Shown here in pieces: positions 58,164 to 64,000 of a stretch of DNA of 64,000 nt. The DNA is from Macrolepiota albuminosa (Eukaryota; Basidiomycota; Agaricomycetes; Agaricales; Agaricaceae): the NCBI GenBank assembly GCA_027475525.1, contig JAMWFC010000047.1, positions 51,111-115,110 of the forward strand. The letters run 5' to 3'. A model generated the notes under the pieces. It worked only from the letters and a program-made list of their open reading frames with translations. It had not been told where the DNA came from and made no database searches. How positions within the stretch are numbered: position 1 is the stretch's first letter; the number at the start of each line of letters is the position of its first letter. Made by a program: the position numbers and the translations under genes.

Positions 58164-58448
58164 ATGCCTTCGGATCAGAGCACTTGGCTCATTGCTGTTC
58201 CCAACGATGGCGAAGCTGAAGGCCTGTCCCAAGAACTGCATTCGAAGCTCTCACAGCAATCAAAGTTTACCGGGCTTGCTCAGGTTGAGATCCCATCGTT
58301 CAAGGTCTGTTGGAAGGAATTCCTGATGGTTACAGTCTTAATGGATCCGCATTAGACAGGAACTCTCGACAGTCTAATCGCACTGTCAGAAGATATTCCC
58401 AAGCAAGATATCGCTTTCACTGCAACAGTTGCTAAAACAGGAGGGTAG
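58164..58448 (+). pseudogene. V-type ATPase subunit C, 5' fragment
   Basis: Exon 1 58164-58304 (MPSDQSTWLIAVPNDGEAEG, ending VEIPSFK) and exon 2 58356-58440 (GTLDSLIALSEDIPKQDIAF, TATVAKT) join in frame over a GT-AG intron. The text matches the N-terminus of V-ATPase subunit C (Vma5). After AKT the reading meets TAG at 58446, and no further exon is found before the next gene. About 75 of an expected 390 residues remain. The start codon lies only 42 bp from the divergent sulfurtransferase start. The full protein links V1 to Vo in the vacuolar proton pump. Confidence 0.8.
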
Positions 58449-58572
58449 GAGTAGTAGACGTGAGCAAGAAAAAAAAACACTTTGGAGTCCGTTTGTATTA
58501 CACGTCCATACTCTTTATACAATGACGGACCCGATGGAGAAGCCAAGGACATTAATTCAAGTCGAGTAAAGT

Positions 58573-59935
58573 TTAAAGGCCCAGATTAGATATGACACGT
58601 GAAACCTCGTCACTAGGATCCTCATCAAGAGTACCAGATCTATGAGCGACCGCTGACGTCCCAATAGCTGCCAGCCGGCCTGCTGGAGGCGGAGCATATA
58701 CACTCGGGAAAGAGGGTGCAGTAGCAGAGCTAGGGCTCGAGTTTCCTCCTGTATCGCCAGTCGACGTGGTTGGCGAATCTGGGGGTAATTTCGACGTAGA
58801 TTCGGTAATCCGTGAGAGGGAAAATGTCAGATCAAGGGACTGAGCGCGATTTTGCAAGGACCGCGGTTTTGTTATTTGCTCCTTAAGCTTGGACTCCAGT
58901 AAAGAATCCGATCCCCGCTTTATTGCATCTTCGGTCGAGTGCCGGGTACGATGAGGGATACCAGAACCCTGAAAAGCCGCTTTTTAGAATTTAATATGAA
59001 CTGACGAACTCTAGTAACGTACAATTGGTTGTACAAGCCACAACTCGTCCTTGCGCTGGATGTAACCCGTCTCGGCGGTCTTGACGGCAGTATAGATGCA
59101 GATATTATGAACAAAACCACAAGACGAGACATGCGACGGGTATGATATCCCTTCGAGAAATAGCTTGCGGGGCGACGATAATGATTTTTGGAAGGCAAGT
59201 TGATGTACATGTCAATGAGGTTGTTTGCTAGATGCTGCCTTGAGGTATGCCTCGGCCAAAGCATGCCACCTCTCCCGTCGAAGCCATTTCAACACCTAGA
59301 ACTAGGTCCGCGCCTGAGAGTCGACTGAAGCTGGACTGACACCAACGTAGTCCGGAGAAAGACCGGTATCTGGGTATGCTTCAATCGGAAGGTCGAGCAT
59401 GACTGATTCAGGAGAGCGACGAAACGCCCTCTAACTGCAGAGCCGAACATCGCAACCTTGAAGTATGTACATTCTTCCGTCGCGTACCAAAAATACAAAT
59501 TCAAAAGACTATGTACAAAAAAATCAAAACGGTATCATCTGTGGACTTTCAGTAAACGAAGCGGACACTTTCTTATGCCAATCTTACCGCGAACATTGGA
59601 CGTTGACCCCTGACGGTCTCTATCGCTTCATTTCGAGTAAAGTCTTCAGTACTTGCACGGCTGATACCTATAAACGAAATGTCTAGTTTTACGCACTAAG
59701 AGAGACACCAGTACTTACGTTTGAAGAAATGAAATCGACTTTTTGGATGTTTTCCGTAGTCTGTATGTATCGGTTTAGTGGAGTAATTATAATTAGTACG
59801 CATGTTAGTTGACTCACCAGATATAATGACGGAGCCGCGTGGATACATCTTACTTTTCGAGGCTTCATTGGAGGCCTAGAGATGCGGTAATTGAGGCTGA
59901 AGATTGATTCTTCAGAAAAGGAAGACATGTCGAGT
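58573..59935 (-). pseudogene. Unidentified multi-exon gene, probably decayed
   Basis: Possible exons on the minus strand: MSSFSEESIFSLNYRISRPP (from 59928), TENIQKVDFISSN, SFEFVFLVRDGRMYILQ (about 59508-59458), [20 protein letters not shown], then after TAG stops [23 protein letters not shown] and [19 protein letters not shown] (near 59045), and a last exon [16 protein letters not shown] running to a Ser/Pro-rich C-terminus ending DEVSRVISNLGL at 58573. The last intron has good GT/AG borders (59022 and about 58970). Internal stops near 59290 and 59200 break the middle. The words [13 protein letters not shown] equal a remembered stretch of the RNA polymerase II largest subunit, but the rest does not fit that protein. 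Confidence 0.4.
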
Positions 59936-61654
59936 TCACTTGAGTGTTGTTGTTTTTAGCACAAAGAAACAAAGAAAAGAGATCACGGTAACATCACATA
60001 CAGGACTACGAGGCTGCAGCCGAAACTTTGCAATATGGGAGACGGTCAAGTTGAATTACCAGCCTACAATAGAGTATGCTGAAGTTGAGGTGACGACTTT
60101 GCAAGACACGTGCATACGCGATCGTGATCGTGGCTGTGCACGAGTCGACTTGTCGCTGAAGTTGAGGTGACGACTTTGCAAGACACGTGCATACGCGATC
60201 GTGATCGTGGCTGTGCACGAGTCGACTTGTCGAGCGCCAGCACCGCCACACAGCACCGCCACACAGCACCGCCACACACTACGAGGCTACGAACTGAAAC
60301 TTTGCAATATGATAGATAGTCAAGTTGAATTACAAGCGTACAAATAGACTATGCCGAACCATTTCACCGAATATGAGGCAGCTGAATCTCAGGTTGAGGG
60401 TTGAGGGTGACTTGCAATTGTGCGGCAAGGCTTTGAAACCAGGTATCACTGTAGAAGTTGAGAGGAAGGCAAGCCACAATGTCGCTCAACGACCGCGATG
60501 TATGATCATTGTTGCTGATACGTCGGACTCGTGGTCTGGTGCCGTCTCCATGGGCAGGCTGAGCAAAATCGGAACTATGCGGGGCAGTGACCTAGAAGAG
60601 ATGGAACGTTAGAGCATGCATCAAGACGTTAGAATGAAAGGGCATACAGTGTTGATAGAAGAGGGAAGCTGCAAGTCGCTCATAGTGTGCGTTCCGTGCG
60701 TTGACGATGATTCGGAGCAAGACAAAGCGAGCTCAAAGGACGAATCGTCTCAAGATTCCGAACTCCGATTCTTTGTTTGAGGGGTCATATGATTGTCTTT
60801 CGACTACAAACTTGCAAACAGCACGCTCATCGCCTTCAAACCACGCTCACCCCCTTTGGAACATCGCCTGTTCTGCTAAGTGATTGACAATGTGAAAATC
60901 AATGTCTCATGTGCAGGCTTTCCCAAATGAAAGAACTGGCTGGATCAATCGGCAATTAAAGAGTTGGCGGCTTGCAATTTGGGGAACAGGAGACGCAGAA
61001 ATATTGACAGTGCCCTGGAAGTGGTGTCCAAGCTGTCAAAGTTGGATTTATCATGTGAATGAACTTGTACAAGAGCAACAGGACTTGCTCCCACGTGGCG
61101 ACGAGGCTGCTGTATACTACGACCAAAAGTTGCTTTGCCAAATATTGGGCTAATGGACAGAAAAAATTTTCGGCGAGAAGTCTGTGAGAAAAGCAGAGTA
61201 GCAGAGAGAAAGATAAGTAGAGAACCAGAGAGCTCGGGGAGAAAACAGGCGAGCTTGGTGAACCCAAACCTCGAGGGAAAAAAGCGAGTTTGGGTGAACC
61301 CAGAACTCGAGGAAAAGGAACGAGCTTGGGTGAACCCAGAACTCGAGGTAGCTCGTGTGGTGTGGTCGCAAGGAGTCAGACACAACTGGATTTACATAAT
61401 GCCCGTGGGATTCCTCCCATCCACATTACTAAGCAACTTCTCTTGATTGCCTTTATCTCTTATGTAACGTAGTTGGGAATAAAATATTCATTCTCATTCT
61501 CATGCCATTAAATTCAGCGACATAGATATCCATTACTCTCTACCTATACAAAAGGAAAAAGATAAAAAGACAATTTATTTCTGTATGTTCAGAGTCTAGA
61601 AGAATTATCATATTCTAATGGCTTTCGGTTTTCTAATGCGTCTATAATACAAGA
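59936..61654. other. Low-coding region with short repeats and a possible solo LTR
   Basis: It contains a diverged direct repeat of about 75 bp (60009-60085 and 60282-60357; shared GAAACTTTGCAATATG), the 77-bp duplication at 60079, and GCACCGCCACACA x3 near 60238. Plus-strand ORFs at 60325-60612 and 60902-61153 (PWKWCPSCQSWIYHVNELVQ) have no recognisable family. 61182-61503 runs from TGTGAGAAAAGC to TTCTCATTCTCA with three 36-bp units (GAGCTTGGGTGAACCCAGAA) and AATAAA at 61481; it may be an old LTR. Confidence 0.3.
60079..60232 (+). repeat. 77-bp direct tandem duplication 18
   Basis: Starts at 60079 and 60156, in non-coding DNA near the host-gene remnants. Confidence 0.95.
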
Positions 61655-62423
61655 TCAAGTTTCCACCATTGCAAATACCTCTTCCAAATTTCTTATATGA
61701 AGAGGATCAGGAAGAAGCGAACTGGCTCGACACACTGGGCATGATTGGAAGAACTTTTCACCCCACCACTTGAGACCACATTCTGAACAGAGTGTGTGAC
61801 CGCAGTAAAGACTGCGCGGTAAAGTAAACAAAATGACAAAATAGATAATGGTTTTGACTTGCAGTAATAGACCTGTGATCGGCTTATAGCAGATAGGACA
61901 GATGGCAATCTCCCGTAGTTTCGAAACAATCTACGGTGATTGTTATTCAATGCGGAATGTGAGGGATCAAATACAACATCATACTGGTGCCAGACGATCC
62001 CTCTCAGCTGTGACAGCTGTAAGTTCATCCGTGGTCACCGCGAGTCGATTTTGCTCGTTCAGAAATTGGGCTCTGAGAGTGTCGCGATCCTGGCGGATCA
62101 ACAGTTACAATGAAATCTCGTTTATAAGAAGACACAAACGAGCAAAGCTTCATCTCTTTGCTTCTGGAGCACCAAAACTTCTTCCTTTGCACAATTCAAC
62201 AGAGAATTTAGCCGAGAAATCTCCTGAGATTGTTTCTCAAAAAGAAGAGGGATGCCGATAATAAGAACCTTACTTGATTTTTGTCCTCCTCGAATTTCTT
62301 AGCTGCTCGAGAACGTTCCATTTCGACGGCATTTCCGGGCTGTGTCCTTTCTGAGAAACAGTCGATATACTGAGAGTCATGGTTCCTGGTTCCGACCTCT
62401 GGCAAGGTTGCCTGTGAGCTCAT
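61655..62423 (-). CDS. RING-finger protein with coiled coil (putative E3 ubiquitin ligase)
   Basis: Exons on the minus strand: 62423-62274 (MSSQATLPEVGTRNHDSQYI...), 62223-62140, 62089-61985, 61930-about 61873 and about 61811-61655. The first four join in phase 0 by GT-AG introns of 50-54 bp. Exons 1-3 encode a coiled coil (MERSRAAKKFEEDKNQEISR; RDTLRAQFLNEQNRLAVTTD). Exons 4-5 form a C3HC4 RING: CPICYKPIT, then CGHTLCSEC, then CPVCRASS. The end is RNLEEVFAMVET. Total about 185 residues. At the last intron the GT-AG borders (ACAG|GTCTATT; GCGCAG|TCTTTAC) put the two RING halves one base out of frame. RING proteins of this kind usually recruit a ubiquitin-conjugating enzyme; no substrate can be inferred. 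Confidence 0.7.
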
Positions 62424-62836
62424 GATGAGGTCAAGAGCGTTGAAGAAGAGAAACTATTATACCGTCTGACTTTTGACATCCTTGAAATCTGATTCTTTGT
62501 CTGAGAAAAAAAGCTCCCCCTTAGGGATGATCAACGTCTTCTTTTTCCGAGTTCGAGCAGCAGCGCTACAGGGAAGAGAGAGGCACAGATCCCGGGCGCA
62601 AGACTTGTTGGGTCGATCTGCAGGCATGGGATGCAAGACGGATAGAGGGTACCCATTCTAGTTTCTTTCTGTTTCTCTTTTTGAGAGAATTTGGATGACG
62701 GCCACGAGGCACCCAGGCGAACACAAAGGCAATGATGATGAATTAAAATTTAACCGGCGGCAATCATATGTCAACCATTTCTCTTTCGACGCAGATATCT
62801 AGACACCAATATCACAGCGAAAACCGATGCTGAAGC
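62424..62836. other. Intergenic, nothing recognised
   Basis: No convincing ORF. This region separates the RING gene's start from the 3' end of the Snu114 relic on the same strand and should hold the RING gene promoter. Confidence 0.4.
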
Positions 62837-63493
62837 TCAACCCCGGAACGGAGTGTAAAGCAACAGTTCATCTGTGCTTGCAAAGGCAACATTTCTATTT
62901 TCAGGGCTCAACCGCACTTCTTGGTCTGGGTCGATGGTGCACACAACACTAACCTGATGGTTAATCTCCTAGATAGTGACCTTAATGTGATTTTGTTCAC
63001 GACAAGTGTGATTTTTACTCCCTCTTGTAGAGCGTAGCGAATAATGGACTCATTGTGGCGACCGTTAACTGCAAACACATCAACATCCAGATAGGCCGTC
63101 AAGTACGAATGATATTCACTGACCCCCTCAACAAGGTCGACTACAAGTAGGATGCCGTCAACAAGTATTTCGCGTTCTCTAGATAGGACGTAAGCAGTAT
63201 AACGCATCTGAAAGAATGTGCTCGTTAGTCGTAACATAGAAAACCGTGTTTCTGGCATCTTTCTCTTCCACCGTCCATTTCCACTTTGACTGGAGCGACA
63301 ATGGGCCCACACGATGGATAATACTACTTGTCCTCATGAAGAACAAGCACGTTATGTGATGGAACTTTTCAGACAAGACCTCTGTATAAGTTTTAATGGA
63401 ATAAAGACCGACCATCGATCTCCATTAACGCTTCTCATCATCGAGCCCTTTGAGAGGAGCAGAAAACTCATCATAGTCCTCGAAATAAGCCAT
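62837..63493 (-). pseudogene. U5 snRNP GTPase Snu114 (EF-2-like), heavily shortened relic
   Basis: Minus-strand pieces appear in family order: YFEDYDEF, SAPLKGLDDE, frameshift, ALMEIDG, NVLVLHEDK, TAG where Gln is expected, YYPS, gap, GPIVAPVK, WTVEEKD, gap covering the P-loop region, MRYTAYVLSRERE, gap, LVDGILLVVDLVEG, intron, IIRYALQEGVKITLVVNK, gap, TIxEIN with TAG, and DPDQEVRLSPENRNVAFAST. The final frame stops at 62837. The complete protein has about 980 residues and drives spliceosome remodelling. Here the GTP-binding P-loop and everything after domain I are missing. Introns with good branch and acceptor sites (ACTAAC...TTTCAG near 63210) remain. Confidence 0.78.
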
Positions 63494-64000
63494 GGCGCGA
63501 CACAACTAATGTAGAATAGGTGTGTATCAGTGAGTAAGGGAGCCAATACGTCGTCACGAGAGTGCCCAAGGATTGGTGACCGGGTCACGTTTCTGCCCAA
63601 AAGTGTTCAACAAAACTTAAAACATGGAAAAATTTTAGCTTGACATGGTTATGATGGATACATACATTTCATTTTAACCGAGAAAGAAAAGTATATCCCG
63701 GATACGGGAGAAAAAGTCAACAATCAACTAACTCTGTCATACCAGCGCATGTATATGTGAGGACAAAATTAAGCATCCAGCGTTGGAATGGCCGGACGTG
63801 TGCAAATTCTTCCTGATCGAAGATCTGCGTACGTTGTATTGCATCTACTAGAAAATATCGATCGAAATTAACGCTTTGCGCTTTGGAGAGGAAGGGAATG
63901 CAGCAGGGTAACTGCAAATCGCGCGTTTGAAAAATTCGGAAATAAGTAAAAGTGTAAAAAAAAACAATGCTTGCACAACGTTCCCCTTGTCATATCACAT
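63494..64000. other. Right edge, no supported gene
   Basis: Short ORFs only. A minus-strand reading at 63917-63717 shows no recognised motif. Confidence 0.35.

Noticed and set aside
61182..61503. Complete solo LTR
   Set aside because: Ends TGTGAG/TTCTCA and AATAAA are suggestive, but no target duplication or second copy is seen in the window, so it is left as a possibility within the region entry.
62473..62661. Plus-strand ORF upstream of the RING gene
   Set aside because: No motif, unusual composition, and it overlaps the probable promoter of the RING gene.

Overview
The window looks like a repeat-rich stretch of a basidiomycete genome, most likely an agaricomycete. The signs are short GT-AG introns of about 45-60 bp, Gypsy-type LTR retrotransposons with basidiomycete-like proteins, a transposase fragment resembling the KDZ superfamily, and remnants of ordinary eukaryotic genes at the right end. 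No CRISPR array, operon or other bacterial feature is seen.

Layout. (1) 789-23386 is a complete but decayed chromodomain Gypsy element, here called C, flanked by a 5-bp target duplication GGCAC. It sits in an older decayed relative (1-788 and 23392 to about 24.1 kb). (2) A second Gypsy family, A/B, has 951-bp LTRs and makes 4-bp target duplications. Copy A (4476-16025, reverse orientation) lies inside C at its gag/pol junction. Copy B (31886-43174, forward) lies inside an older solo LTR of its own family (31490-31885 plus 43175-43693). (3) 24-31.5 kb and 43.7-45.5 kb is AT-rich DNA with coding-like exon fragments I could not identify, plus a solo LTR of a third family, D (28604-29122). (4) About 45.5-54.4 kb is a large inverted-repeat element with imperfect 1.35-1.54 kb terminal repeats. 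It holds a KDZ-like transposase remnant, a cargo gene for an acidic repeat protein, and tRNA-like units. (5) 54.4-57.2 kb is decayed repeat DNA. (6) 57.4-63.5 kb holds shortened or broken copies of host genes (3-mercaptopyruvate sulfurtransferase, V-ATPase subunit C, the U5 snRNP GTPase Snu114) and one nearly intact RING-finger gene.

Main points. Both Gypsy families, though different in reverse transcriptase and LTR, carry an extra intron-containing gene on the antisense strand between pol and the 3' LTR. It encodes a six-cysteine zinc-cluster-like protein with basic Ser-Pro segments and a coiled-coil C-terminus. A third decayed copy of the same zinc module lies just outside C. Element C also carries a 13-nt primer binding site, directly after its LTR, that is the exact reverse complement of the predicted first 13 nt of its own transcript; this is the layout of Tf1-type self-priming. 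Stop codons in C are all TGA, as expected from CGA to TGA deamination.

Caution. Eighteen loci carry direct tandem duplications of exactly 77 bp, whatever their context. This points to an assembly artefact and explains several frame breaks.
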